A DNA stretch of 64,000 nt from positions 163,736 through 227,735 of the forward strand of contig NZ_JAAHBP010000017.1 of assembly GCF_023184515.1 (NCBI RefSeq). Direction: 5' to 3'. Both the position numbers and the translations under genes were made by a program. The notes under the pieces are model-generated. The model did no database searches and was not told the origin of the DNA. It saw nothing but the letters and a program-made list of their open reading frames with translations. Below are positions 1-7,152 of this stretch, in pieces (within the stretch, counting starts at the first letter, position 1; the number at the start of each line of letters is the position of its first letter). Origin of the DNA: Streptomyces sp. D2-8 (GTDB lineage Bacteria > Actinomycetota > Actinomycetes > Streptomycetales > Streptomycetaceae).

Positions 1-1748
1 TGCATGGTGCCGTACGACCAGCGGTAGCGCTGGGACCACAGCTGCTGGACGGACTCCGGGGCCTCGGTCCAGGCGACGGCCTTCTCGGCGTACACCACGT
101 GCCAGCCGTCACGGTGCATGGCCATGGTGATGTCGGTGTCCTCGGCGAGCGTGTCGTCGCTCATGCCGCCGACGCGTTCCAGTGCGCTGCGCCGGAACGC
201 GCCGACCGCGCCGGGGATGGTGGGCATGCAGCGCAGCACGTCGTACATGCGGCGGTCGAGGTTGAAGCCCATGACGTACTCGATGTGCTGCCACGCGCCG
301 ATGAGCGAGTCCCGGTTGCCGACCTTGGCGTTGCCCGCGACGGCGCCGACGCGCGGGTCGCCGAAGGGCTGCACGAGTTCGCGGACGGTGGTCGGCTCGA
401 AGACCGTGTCGCCGTCCATCATCACGATCAGGTCGTACCGGGCGTTGGCGATGCCCCGGTTGAGGGCGGCGGGCTTGCCCGCGTTGAGCTGGCGGACGAC
501 GCGTACGCCGGGCAGGTCGAGGTTCTCGACGATGCGGGCGGTGCCGTCGCTGGAGCCGTCGTCGATGACCAGCACCTCGATGGGGTGGTCGCTGGCGACC
601 AGCGACCGGACCGTCTGTTCGATGCACTTGGCCTCGTTGTAGGCGGGCACGAGGACGGACACCGGTTCCGTGATGGGTTCACCCCAGCGGAAGCCGCTGC
701 GCCGGACCCGGCGGGCGTGTGCCACGGAGAGGATCAGCATCAGCCCGAGCCGCCCGAAGACCAGCACACCGACGACGGCGAGGCCGGCGACGAGGACCCC
801 GGTCACCTTCTCGGACGCCTGCACGAGGAAGACCCACGCCTCGCCCTTCAGCGACTCCAGCCCGGCGACCGGGGTGTGCGCGCTGGGGGCGTCGAGGGCG
901 GCGGTGAGGGTGTTGAAGCGGTAGCCCTTGTCGGTCAGCCCGGAGACGTACCGGTCGAGGGCGGCGACGGTCTGGGAGCGGTCACCACCGGAGTCGTGCA
1001 TCAGCACGATGGCGCCGTTGCCGTTCTTCGGCGTGGCGTTGCGGATGATCTGCTCGGCCCCGGGCCTGCGCCAGTCCTCGCTGTCGGTGTCGTTGACGAT
1101 GGTGATGTAGCCCTTGCTGCCGATGTACTCGGTGACCGGCCAGGTCCTGTTGTCCATGTTCTGGGCGAACGACGAGTACGGCGGGCGGAACAGCGAGGTG
1201 CGGATACCGGCCGCACCGGCCAGCGCGAGCTGGTTCTGCGACAGCTCCCAGTCGACCCGGCTCTTGCTCTGCAGCGACAGGTCCGGGTGGTTGAAGGTGT
1301 GCAGCCCGATCTCGTGGCCCTCGTCGACCATGCGCTGGACGAGGTCCGGGTAGCGGGAGGCCATGGTGCCGGTGATGAAGAACACGGCGCGGGCGTCGTG
1401 CTTCTTCAGCACGTCGAGGACCTTGGGCGTCCACATCGGGTCGGGACCGTCGTCGAAGGTCAGCACCAGCTCGCCGTCCGGGAGGTCCAGGCTGGCCGGC
1501 TTCCCGCTCCGGGTGTCGATGACGGGGCCGCCCTTGAGGATGTCCTCCGGGACGCGGTCGTTCGCCGCGGGCGGGCCGACGCGGTGGTCGGCGAGGACCT
1601 CGCTGTGCACGTAGCCGCGCAGCATGAGCATCGCCCCCAGCGCGACGAGAACGAGCAGGGGCAGCAACAGACGCATGGGCAGACGCCGGCGCCTGGAGCC
1701 GCCACGGGCTCGGGACGCGGGCCCGGAACGGCGGGTACGGGATGCCAT
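1..1748 (-). CDS. matB: MatB-type bifunctional polysaccharide deacetylase / GT2 synthase (3' end off window)
   Basis: This is a fusion of an extracytoplasmic NodB/CE4 deacetylase with a cytoplasmic processive GT2 synthase. About 582 codons are present. They comprise an N-terminal membrane anchor (about residues 25-44), a CE4 domain with the TFDDGPDP metal/catalytic motif near residue 97 and an HTFNHPD metal motif, a second membrane segment near 280-300, and then a GT2 domain. The GT2 domain shows VIDDGSSDG, a DGD motif, EDTD and QRYRW, which is the QxxRW signature of processive synthases. In Streptomyces this architecture is MatB, which with MatA makes poly-beta-1,6-GlcNAc for pellet aggregation. 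It lies directly downstream of the matA candidate on the same strand. The ATG start at 1748 has GGAG about 12 nt upstream. The C-terminal membrane part is outside the window. The architecture is certain; the matB name is from memory of S. coelicolor/S. lividans. Confidence 0.85.
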   Translation of the reverse strand, partial: MASRTRRSGPASRARGGSRRRRLPMRLLLPLLVLVALGAMLMLRGYVHSEVLADHRVGPPAANDRVPEDILKGGPVIDTRSGKPASLDLPDGELVLTFDDGPDPMWTPKVLDVLKKHDARAVFFITGTMASRYPDLVQRMVDEGHEIGLHTFNHPDLSLQSKSRVDWELSQNQLALAGAAGIRTSLFRPPYSSFAQNMDNRTWPVTEYIGSKGYITIVNDTDSEDWRRPGAEQIIRNATPKNGNGAIVLMHDSGGDRSQTVAALDRYVSGLTDKGYRFNTLTAALDAPSAHTPVAGLESLKGEAWVFLVQASEKVTGVLVAGLAVVGVLVFGRLGLMLILSVAHARRVRRSGFRWGEPITEPVSVLVPAYNEAKCIEQTVRSLVASDHPIEVLVIDDGSSDGTARIVENLDLPGVRVVRQLNAGKPAALNRGIANARYDLIVMMDGDTVFEPTTVRELVQPFGDPRVGAVAGNAKVGNRDSLIGAWQHIEYVMGFNLDRRMYDVLRCMPTIPGAVGAFRRSALERVGGMSDDTLAEDTDITMAMHRDGWHVVYAEKAVAWTEAPESVQQLWSQRYRWSYGTM

Positions 1749-2051
1749 GGGTGGTGGTACTCCGGGTGGTGCGGGATGGGGTGATACGGGGACGGGTGCG
1801 GGCGGACGGTGTGATGGAGACGGGCCCGGCCGGTCGGGGGCGTAGCGGCGGGGACGGACTCCGCGACGTCCTGAGGGTCCCGCTGCGCGAGCGGCGGGAC
1901 GGGTGGGTCGGAGCGGGTGAACGCGAGGTGGCCCGGGCTGGAGAGCTCGGGTTCCTCCGGCCGGCCGGGCCCCGTTGGGAAAAGGGCGCCCGGCCGGAAG
2001 GGTGGTGATGCGGTGCCCGGAGCGGCCGGGCACCGCTTTTCGCGGCGCGGT
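1749..2051. other. Intergenic matA-matB spacer (303 bp)
   Basis: This 303-bp gap between the stop of the upstream gene and the matB start holds a GC-rich hairpin (listed separately) and no convincing reading frame. Frames that cross it in other phases are shadows. The hairpin followed by a long spacer suggests matB may have its own promoter or be expressed by partial read-through. I could not identify -35/-10 elements with confidence. Confidence 0.5.
2010..2036. terminator. Hairpin terminator after matA candidate
   Basis: Perfect 11-bp stem (GCGGTGCCCGG at 2010-2020 with CCGGGCACCGC at 2026-2036) and a 5-nt loop. The T-run (tttt) follows on the plus-strand side, so it is not an ideal intrinsic terminator for the minus-strand gene ending at 2052. 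Hairpins without a U-tract are common in Streptomyces. It could attenuate matA-to-matB transcription. Confidence 0.55.
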
Positions 2052-3068
2052 CTAGACGGTGGCAGGCGTCTCGGCGACGGGCTGCGGCTCGGCCGGGCCT
2101 GCCGCGACGGGCTGCGGCTCGGCCGGGCCTTCCGCGACCGTGCCGCCGTCGCCGCCGGTGCCCGTCGTCTCGGTGGGCGCGGCCGTGGGCTCGCCCGTCG
2201 GTGTCGGGTCGGTGACCGGCGTGCTCGGCGGGTCCGCCGGTTTGGTCGGGGCCGGGTCGGTGGCTTTGGGGCCCGGTGCCGGGGTGGTCCGGGTCGCGGT
2301 CGGCGTGGGCTTGGCGGACGTGCCGGGGAGACCGGGCTCGACGGTGGCATCGGGTGCGGCGGCGCTCGGGCCGGGCGCGGGTGCCGTGGCCTCGCCGGTC
2401 GACGGTGTACTGCCCGGCGCGGTGGCGCCGGTGTCTCCGGTCGGTGCCGACTCGGCGGGCAGCCGCGGGGTGTCGACCTGCCCGGCAGGCGGGTTGTCCT
2501 CCTTGGTCGGCACGGGCAGCCAGGGGGCGTTGGAGTTGCCCGACAGCAGCGTGGCGACGATGACGACGGCGTAGACCCCGCAGGCCAGGGCGATGGCCAT
2601 GCCGATCCGGCGGTAGCGGCGGCTGCGGCGGCCGGACTCGTCGACGAAGACGGGCCGGTCGGCGGCCTCGGCGCCCGGGCCTTCCTTGATCTGTCGCAGG
2701 AACCCGTCCCCGAGTTGCACGGCGTCGAGCTGGACGGTGACTTCGTGCGGATCGTGAGTCTGCGCCTCATCGGGGGCGTGCCCCGACGGGTCGGCTTCCT
2801 CCTGCTCCTGCCAGGGGTCGCGGACCGAGGTCCGGGTCCCCGATTCCGGGGCGAGCGCGTCGGCCTCGCCGTCGCTCTGGCGGGGAATGCCGCGCAGTAT
2901 CTCCGTCCCGGCGGGCAGCCGGTGGCCGGTCGCCTGGGCATCTCTGCCGGGGAAGACCTGCGTGGCTCTCCTGTCCCGGACTCTGCCGCCCGACGGGAGT
3001 TCCCCGGTAGCCGTCGCGGCCTCGGGCCACTCGGGTTGGGCGTCTTCTCGCCACTCTTTCACGCGCAC
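2052..3068 (-). CDS. matA: MatA-like single-pass membrane protein with Pro/Thr-rich extracytoplasmic tail
   Basis: The protein has 338 residues. Residues 1-150 are acidic, hydrophilic and predicted cytoplasmic. An RRSRRYRR basic stretch is followed by one transmembrane segment (about 155-176), then the motif SGNSNAPWLPVPTKED and a long Pro/Ala/Thr/Glu-rich tail ending in two near-identical GPAEPQPVA repeats. There is no enzymatic motif. I chose the GTG at 3068 because GGGGGGAAG lies just upstream. In-frame starts further out would overlap the neighbouring LysR gene. Its position directly upstream of the MatB-type synthase fits MatA, the partner needed for PNAG-dependent hyphal aggregation. 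The assignment rests on synteny and architecture, not on a recognisable domain. Confidence 0.65.
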   Translation of the reverse strand: MRVKEWREDAQPEWPEAATATGELPSGGRVRDRRATQVFPGRDAQATGHRLPAGTEILRGIPRQSDGEADALAPESGTRTSVRDPWQEQEEADPSGHAPDEAQTHDPHEVTVQLDAVQLGDGFLRQIKEGPGAEAADRPVFVDESGRRSRRYRRIGMAIALACGVYAVVIVATLLSGNSNAPWLPVPTKEDNPPAGQVDTPRLPAESAPTGDTGATAPGSTPSTGEATAPAPGPSAAAPDATVEPGLPGTSAKPTPTATRTTPAPGPKATDPAPTKPADPPSTPVTDPTPTGEPTAAPTETTGTGGDGGTVAEGPAEPQPVAAGPAEPQPVAETPATV

Positions 3069-3228
3069 GCACTTCCCCCCACGGGATGGTTCAGGTGCGC
3101 TTGACGACCTGAGCACTCGCCGTCGGACCGGGCCCCCACCCGTCCGAGCGCCCCCTCTTACCACACCGTGCTCAGGCGTCGAATGTAGCGCACGCGCAGG
3201 TTCTGTGCGCACGCCGTGTCGAATCGTG

Positions 3229-4194
3229 TCAGTCGTGAGACGCCATGAGGACATCGTCGCCGGCCGGAACCCAGGCACCTGCGGGCCTGGTCAGCCACCC
3301 TTCCGCCGCCGCCAGTCGGCCTGCCGCCCGGCGCAGCGCGTCGAATCCGGGGTGGGTCAAACTCTTGCGCCACACCAGGGAGACGGGGGACAGCGGGACC
3401 GGGTCGACCAGGGGCCGCACCACCATCGACGGCAGGGCCGGGAACCCCACGACGGCCAGGACCGGGTTGCGCGTTCTGGCCATGATCCGCTGGAACTCCT
3501 CGTCTCCGACGGCCAGCGGCGCGGGTGGCGCGATTTCGATGCCCCGCCCCTCGAACAGGAGGCGGGCAAGCCCGGTCCACTCCGGCGTACGCGGATTGCC
3601 GGCGCCCGCGTAGACGCTCTCGCCGGCCAGCTCCGCGAGCGGCACGGTTTCCCACGCGGCCAGCCGGTGGTCCTCGGGCAGGATGACCGCCATCGGTTCG
3701 AACCGCACGGGCTGGTGGTCGAGCCCGGCCCGCAGCGCCGGGTCGAGCCCGGCGAATCGTCCGAACGACGCGTCCAGCCGGCCGGCGAGCAGTTCACCGG
3801 CAGCCCAGGTCAGGCCGCTCTCGTAGCGGGCCATCAGCTCATGGCGAGGGGCGAGCTCACGCGCCTCGTGCAGCACGCGGCGCGGTGTGACCAGGCCCGG
3901 GGAGTTGAGGTCGACCAGCAGCGGCCGGGCCTGGTCGAAGGCGGCGAGCAGCTCGTCCTGTGCCCGCAGCACCCGGCGGGCATACGGCAGCAGCCGCTCC
4001 CCGTCGGGGGTGAGCGTCACCTGCCGGGTGGTCCGCACGAACAACTCGGCCCCCAGCTCCCGCTCCAGCCGCCGCACGTCCCGGCTGAGCGCCTGCTGAG
4101 CCACATGCAGCCGCACCGCGGCCCGCGTGAAGTGCAACTCCTCGGCAACGGTGACGAAGCCACGCAGCAGCCGGGGGTCGAGGTGGGCGGACAT
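3229..4194 (-). CDS. LysR-family transcriptional regulator
   Basis: This is a 321-residue LysR-type regulator of normal family length. An N-terminal winged helix-turn-helix (about residues 5-65; LRGFVTVAEELHFTRAA, QQALSRDVRRLERELG, LFVRTTRQVTLTPDG) is followed by a two-lobed effector-binding domain (about 90-300). It starts at ATG 4194 and runs in the same direction as the putative matA gene, 160 bp upstream of it. It might therefore influence matAB, although LysR proteins usually regulate a divergent neighbour and none exists here. Its upstream flank is the 22-bp minisatellite. The family is certain and the target unknown. Confidence 0.93.
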   Translation of the reverse strand: MSAHLDPRLLRGFVTVAEELHFTRAAVRLHVAQQALSRDVRRLERELGAELFVRTTRQVTLTPDGERLLPYARRVLRAQDELLAAFDQARPLLVDLNSPGLVTPRRVLHEARELAPRHELMARYESGLTWAAGELLAGRLDASFGRFAGLDPALRAGLDHQPVRFEPMAVILPEDHRLAAWETVPLAELAGESVYAGAGNPRTPEWTGLARLLFEGRGIEIAPPAPLAVGDEEFQRIMARTRNPVLAVVGFPALPSMVVRPLVDPVPLSPVSLVWRKSLTHPGFDALRRAAGRLAAAEGWLTRPAGAWVPAGDDVLMASHD

Positions 4195-4240
4195 GCGGTG
4201 AACTTACAGCGGGCGGGGGCACTGGTGGGGCGGGGGCGAG

Positions 4241-4550
4241 GGGCCGGTGGTGCGAAAGCCGGGGGCCGAGGGCGCGGGGCCAGGGGCCGGTGGCGCGAGA
4301 GCCAGGGCCCGAGGGCGCGGGGCCAGGGGCCGATGGCTGCGAGAGCCAGGGCCGGTGGCGCGAGCGGCCAAGGCCCGGTGGCGCGAGAGCCAAGGCCCGG
4401 TGGCGCGAGAGCCAAGGCCCGGTGGCGCGAGAGCCAAGGCCCGGTGGCGCGAGAGCCAAGGCCCGGTGGCGCGAGCGGCCAAGGCCCGGTGGCGCGAGCG
4501 GCCAAGGGCCGATGGCCCAAGGACCAAGGGCCGATGGCGCCCGGCTCTCA
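4241..4550. repeat. 22-bp minisatellite, about 13-14 units
   Basis: A tandem repeat of period 22 bp (some units 23) with core ggcccggtggcgcgag followed by agccaa. Four units are identical and contiguous (4372-4393, 4394-4415, 4416-4437, 4438-4459), followed by two 23-bp variants (4460-4505). Units toward both ends are increasingly degenerate. It fills almost the whole gap between the LysR start (4194) and the stop of the upstream gene (4548). The period is not a multiple of 3, so every frame is open with a 66-bp protein period. The long frames here are therefore artefacts of the repeat. Confidence 0.93.
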
Positions 4551-5363
4551 GAAGCCGGTGCCCTTCCGGGACGTCTCGCTCTCGTCCGTCCCGACGCCCG
4601 CACCCTTCGGGCCTTCCGCACCCGGCGTCGGCGAAGCCTGACCCACCCGGTGCCGAGGCACCGACCGCATCGGTGGCCTGGTCAGGGTGATCTGGCGGAC
4701 GACCTGCTGGAAGCACGCCAGGGCGGCGAGGCCGGGCAGGGCGGCGGCCGCGGTGCCGAGGATCGTCCGGGGCGCCTGGACGACGCACAGCAGCACGGCG
4801 ATACAGGAGAAGACCAGGACCACGCACCAGGAGTGCACGGCACGGCGCTGGTGCAGCGCGGCCCGCAGTACGGACAGGCAGCCCACCAGCCAGGGCCCGT
4901 AGACCAGCAGGGGCCACCAGACGCGCAGGCCCGCGGGGGACGCGGCGACCAGGCGCAGGGGATCGTAGGCGACCATGCCGCTCAGGAGGCTCACCGCGGT
5001 GGCGATGACGGCCGCCAGGGCGGCGACGAGGAAGCTGGTGGTGCGGAGCACGCCCGGGGCTTTGCGGGCCCGGACCTTGCGGTGCCGCCGGGGGACGTCC
5101 CGCACGGGCGGCAGTTCCTCGGTGATGTCCTGGAGCCGCCGCATATGGGTGCCCGGGGCGGAGGCCGGGTCCGGGTCCGGGTCCGGAACCAGGTCCTCGT
5201 CACGGGGGGCGGGAATCCTCGCCGCCTGCTCCCCCAGGGCCTCCTCGAGGATGAACGCCAGTTCCTCGGCGGGGTCCCAGGTCGGGTCCGGCGGAGTCAG
5301 GGGAGTGATGAAATCCCGGGCCGGAGCCCGATGCCGGCCGGTGCCCTCTACTTTGTCGTACAT
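4548..5363 (-). CDS. DUF2637-like four-helix integral membrane protein
   Basis: The protein has 271 residues. A hydrophilic N-terminal region (1-105), including an acidic DPDPDPAS stretch, precedes four hydrophobic segments at about 108-130, 148-168, 179-197 and 201-222, then a charged tail beginning ITLTRPP. This order resembles the actinomycete DUF2637/SpdB-like membrane family, but I assign that only tentatively. The ATG at 5363 lies 12 bp downstream of the stop of the small gene at 5376-5621, so the two are probably co-transcribed. The C-terminal end abuts the minisatellite. The function is unknown. Confidence 0.75.
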   Translation of the reverse strand: MYDKVEGTGRHRAPARDFITPLTPPDPTWDPAEELAFILEEALGEQAARIPAPRDEDLVPDPDPDPASAPGTHMRRLQDITEELPPVRDVPRRHRKVRARKAPGVLRTTSFLVAALAAVIATAVSLLSGMVAYDPLRLVAASPAGLRVWWPLLVYGPWLVGCLSVLRAALHQRRAVHSWCVVLVFSCIAVLLCVVQAPRTILGTAAAALPGLAALACFQQVVRQITLTRPPMRSVPRHRVGQASPTPGAEGPKGAGVGTDESETSRKGTGF

Positions 5364-5375
5364 ATCGTGACCCGA

Positions 5376-5621
5376 CTATTCCGCAAGCGCGAAAGCGGGC
5401 CAACCCGTCGCACTGATCCACCGCCGGGCAAGATCCTTTTCCAGCGTACTCATGGCGTTGATGAAATCGCGCAGAACCGGCTCGGTCACCTGCAGCGCCA
5501 CCGGGCAACCCCCTCTGGTGAGCGTCCCGTTGACTGTCGCCGACGAGTGCGCTGGAGCGGGAATGTAGGTGTACGGGCCGAGCGTTACCGCCCAGCCGTC
5601 TTTCCTGGTCGCCTCGGTCAT
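5376..5621 (-). CDS. Small conserved-looking hypothetical protein (81 aa)
   Basis: An 81-residue soluble protein beginning MTEATRKDGWAVTLGPYTYI and containing one cysteine (GGCPVALQV). It has no membrane segment and no motif I recognise. It ends 12 bp before the DUF2637-like gene in the same direction, which argues for a real two-gene operon. Its base composition is noticeably less GC-rich than its neighbours, and the region 5622-5860 upstream is also AT-richer. The alternative is a chance frame, but the tight spacing and a clean ATG make a gene more likely. Confidence 0.6.
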   Translation of the reverse strand: MTEATRKDGWAVTLGPYTYIPAPAHSSATVNGTLTRGGCPVALQVTEPVLRDFINAMSTLEKDLARRWISATGWPAFALAE

Positions 5622-5867
5622 GTACCGACTAACCGTCGACTCACTTCAGCGGATGCGCGGCAAACGAGTGAAGGATTTCCCGAATGAGCATCTCTTCCAT
5701 GCGACATGAGGAGCATTAGGAATCTCTATACCCTTGTATGAAGAACAGGGAGTGAATGTTTTCCGCCAGGCATTTCGGCCTTCTCGCTCGGATTCACAAC
5801 CCACGTGCGTGACTGCGCACGGAACAGGTGTTGGACCGCTTGATCACCGCCGGGCGACGGTGGAGGC
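5622..5867. other. Divergent intergenic region (246 bp)
   Basis: This separates the minus-strand small hypothetical gene from the plus-strand MFS gene. It is AT-richer than the surroundings (for example caagtatg-like tracts near 5715-5760), consistent with promoters in both directions. No inverted repeat stands out and I cannot assign specific promoter hexamers. Confidence 0.4.
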
Positions 5868-7076
5868 ATGCCGCAACTCTCCCCGTACCGCCGCCTGTTC
5901 CGCCTGCCGGGCGCCCGCGCGTTCACCGCCGGGAACCTCATCGCCCGGCTGCCGATGGGCATGCTCAGTGTCAGCGCGGTCGTGATGATCGCCGGGACCC
6001 GGGGCTCGTACGCCCTCGCCGGTGCCGTCACGGCGACGGGACTCGCGGCGACCGCGCTGGTCGCGCCGTGGACCGCGCGGCTCGTCGACCGGCACGGCCA
6101 GGCCCGCGTGGCCCTGCCCGCCACGGTGATCGCCGTCCTCGGCTCCCTCTCCCTGCTGCTGTGCGTGCGCCACGACGCCCCGGACTGGACCCTGTTCGCC
6201 TCCTACGCCGCCACCGCAACGACCCCCAACACCGGCGGCATGTCCCGGGCCCGCTGGGCGCATCTGCTGGCCGGCGACGCGAAGGCGCTGCACACCGCCA
6301 ACTCCTTCGAGCAGGCGGCGGACGAACTGTGCTTCATGCTGGGCCCGGTGCTCGCGGCCTTCCTGTGCGGGACGTTCTTCCCCGAGGCGGGCACCCTCGT
6401 GGGCGCGGTGCTGCTGCTGACCGGCATGGTCCTGTTCACGACCCGGCGTGCGACGGAGCCCCCGGTCCGCGCGCACATACCCGGCAGGGCGCCCCTGCGC
6501 GCCCCGGGCATCCCCCCGCTGCTCGCGGTCTGCCTGGCGATGGGCGGCATCTTCGGCGCGACGGAGGTCGTCACGCTGGCGTTCGCCGACACGCAGGGGC
6601 GGCAGTCGGCGGCCGGGGCCGTGCTCGCGCTCCAGGCCGCGGGCTCCTGCGCTGCGGGCCTGCTCTACGGCGCCGTGAATCCCGCCGGACCGGCCGCGGC
6701 CCGGCTGCCCTGGTGCGTGGCCGCGATGGCCGCGCTGTTGGCCCTGCCGCTGCTGGCCGCGGCCCTGACCGGTTCGCTCCTCGCCCTGGCGGCCGCGCTG
6801 CTGGTCGCCGGGATGGCCACGGCCCCGACGATGGTCACCACCATGACGCTGGTCCAGCAGCGCACCCCCGAGGGCCGACTGAACGAGGGCATGACGCTCG
6901 CGGTGACCGGTCTGCTCGGCGGCATCGCCTGCGGCAGCGCGCTCGGCGGCTGGACGGTGGAGCACCTCTCGCCGACGGCGGGCTACGCGGTCCCGGTGAC
7001 GGCGGCGACCGTAGCCCTGGCGTTGTCCCTGCGCAGCGCTTCGAATCGCTTCACCGAGTGCCTCACAACCCATTGA
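5868..7076 (+). CDS. MFS transporter (probable drug/metabolite exporter)
   Basis: A 402-residue polytopic protein with about 12 hydrophobic segments. The N-half carries ARLVDRHGQARV, which matches the MFS loop 2-3 signature (G-x-x-x-D-R/K-x-G). MFS proteins couple substrate movement to the proton gradient at the membrane. The ATG at 5868 follows GGTGGAGGC, a good ribosome-binding site. The 3' end overlaps a degenerate copy (7041-7053) of the LacI-type operator that precedes the next gene. It is not obviously co-regulated with the hydrolase downstream. The substrate cannot be read from sequence. Confidence 0.88.
   Translation: MPQLSPYRRLFRLPGARAFTAGNLIARLPMGMLSVSAVVMIAGTRGSYALAGAVTATGLAATALVAPWTARLVDRHGQARVALPATVIAVLGSLSLLLCVRHDAPDWTLFASYAATATTPNTGGMSRARWAHLLAGDAKALHTANSFEQAADELCFMLGPVLAAFLCGTFFPEAGTLVGAVLLLTGMVLFTTRRATEPPVRAHIPGRAPLRAPGIPPLLAVCLAMGGIFGATEVVTLAFADTQGRQSAAGAVLALQAAGSCAAGLLYGAVNPAGPAAARLPWCVAAMAALLALPLLAAALTGSLLALAAALLVAGMATAPTMVTTMTLVQQRTPEGRLNEGMTLAVTGLLGGIACGSALGGWTVEHLSPTAGYAVPVTAATVALALSLRSASNRFTECLTTH
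7041..7053. promoter_or_regulatory. Possible auxiliary LacI-type half-conserved operator
   Basis: tcgaatcgcttca matches 11 of the 14 core bases of the perfect operator at 7106-7123, with centres about 67 bp apart. It lies inside the 3' end of the MFS gene. It could serve as a second binding site for looping, but chance similarity is possible. Confidence 0.35.
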
Positions 7077-7105
7077 CGCCCTCACGCACCCCGCATACGT
7101 TCAAT

Positions 7106-7123
7106 CGTCGAAGCGCTTCGACG
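7106..7123. promoter_or_regulatory. LacI-family operator upstream of GH31 gene
   Basis: A perfect 18-bp palindrome, cgtcgaagcgcttcgacg, centred 38 bp before the GH31 start codon. A central CG flanked by GAAG/CTTC arms is typical of LacI/GalR operators. The gene encoding the likely ligand-responsive repressor (9402-10403) is the second gene of the same operon, so this site probably mediates autoregulation and substrate induction. Confidence 0.8.
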
Positions 7124-7152
7124 TCATGCGCCGGGAGAGTAGGGACCCCCAC

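Noticed and set aside
99..1784. Long plus-strand open frame (561 codons) across the first 1.8 kb
   Set aside because: It is antisense to the matB-type gene, which carries CE4 and GT2 motifs. The plus-strand translation has no family features and reflects GC-rich codon shadowing.
4241..4550. CRISPR array
   Set aside because: Units are directly adjacent with a 22-bp period and no unique spacers, and no cas genes are present. It is a minisatellite.
4247..5687. Overlapping long open frames on both strands around 4.2-5.7 kb
   Set aside because: The 22-bp repeat has no stops in any frame, so it extends neighbouring frames artificially. The proteins are periodic Arg/Ala/Gly/Pro strings.
5726..6124. 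Minus-strand frame opposite the MFS gene start
   Set aside because: It overlaps the 5' half of the MFS gene and the divergent promoter region. The composition is that of antisense sequence.
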